The position numbers and the translations under genes were made by a program. From positions 1-5,503 of the forward strand of contig JAUSJU010000041.1 of the NCBI GenBank assembly GCA_030647175.1: a stretch of 5,503 nucleotides of DNA, written 5' to 3'. Positions 5,479-5,503 of the stretch are shown here, piece after piece (the stretch's first letter is position 1; every line of letters begins with the position of its first letter). The DNA comes from a bacterium (GTDB lineage: Bacteria; Patescibacteriota; Minisyncoccia; Minisyncoccales; UBA10102). The notes beneath the pieces were generated by a model that was given only the letters and a program-made list of their open reading frames with translations, made no database searches and was not told where the DNA came from.

Positions 5479-5503
5479 ACGTTGAAAGATTGAAGTTTGT
5501 TAC

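Noticed and set aside
5477..5503. Possible last codons of a minus-strand gene ending with TAA at 5479-5477
   Set aside because: Only eight codons are visible before the window edge, and no family can be judged. Its position at the hairpin base is suggestive, but a short open frame of this length is expected by chance.
1..5503. Alternative genetic code with UGA read as glycine
   Set aside because: TGA ends the MFS, rseP and mreB genes exactly at expected family lengths and at overlap junctions, and no in-frame TGA interrupts any gene.

Overview
The window is a compact bacterial chromosomal segment with every supported gene on the minus strand, so transcription runs from high to low coordinates. 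It reads, in that direction: an inverted-repeat hairpin (5443-5478), an MFS-type transporter gene (5391-4192) ending in its own intrinsic terminator, a 61-bp intergenic region (4131-4191) holding that terminator and a candidate promoter, and then a tightly packed run frr - rseP - proS - mreB - gatC (4130 to the window edge). gatC is cut by the left edge. No tRNA, rRNA, CRISPR, insertion sequence or prophage gene is visible. No plus-strand reading frame looks like a real gene.

The gene content suggests a reduced-genome bacterium, most plausibly a member of the Candidate Phyla Radiation (Patescibacteria, Parcubacteria-like). This is inference. It rests on a short prolyl-tRNA synthetase lacking the editing insertion, a short single-PDZ RseP, a shrunken frr-rseP-proS cluster without uppS, cdsA and dxr, ATGA-type overlaps and weak Shine-Dalgarno sites inside the operon. 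TGA ends several genes (MFS, rseP, mreB), so the genetic code appears standard, which argues against the Gracilibacteria/SR1 groups that read UGA as glycine.

The five-gene cluster joins translation (ribosome recycling, Pro-tRNA charging, the amidotransferase GatCAB) with envelope functions (site-2 protease RseP, cell-shape actin MreB). Apart from a 23-nt gap between frr and rseP, each start overlaps the preceding stop (ATGA, ATGCGTAA, ATGA), which suggests one transcript with translational coupling. The MFS gene is a separate unit bounded by terminator-like hairpins on both sides and has its own strong Shine-Dalgarno sequence. Its substrate cannot be read from the sequence.

I see no convincing undescribed system. 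The points most worth a second look are the editing-less ProRS with a Cys4 knuckle, the condensed operon with mreB placed without mreC/mreD, the overlap of frr promoter and ribosome-binding signals, and the hairpin plus split repeat in front of the transporter.
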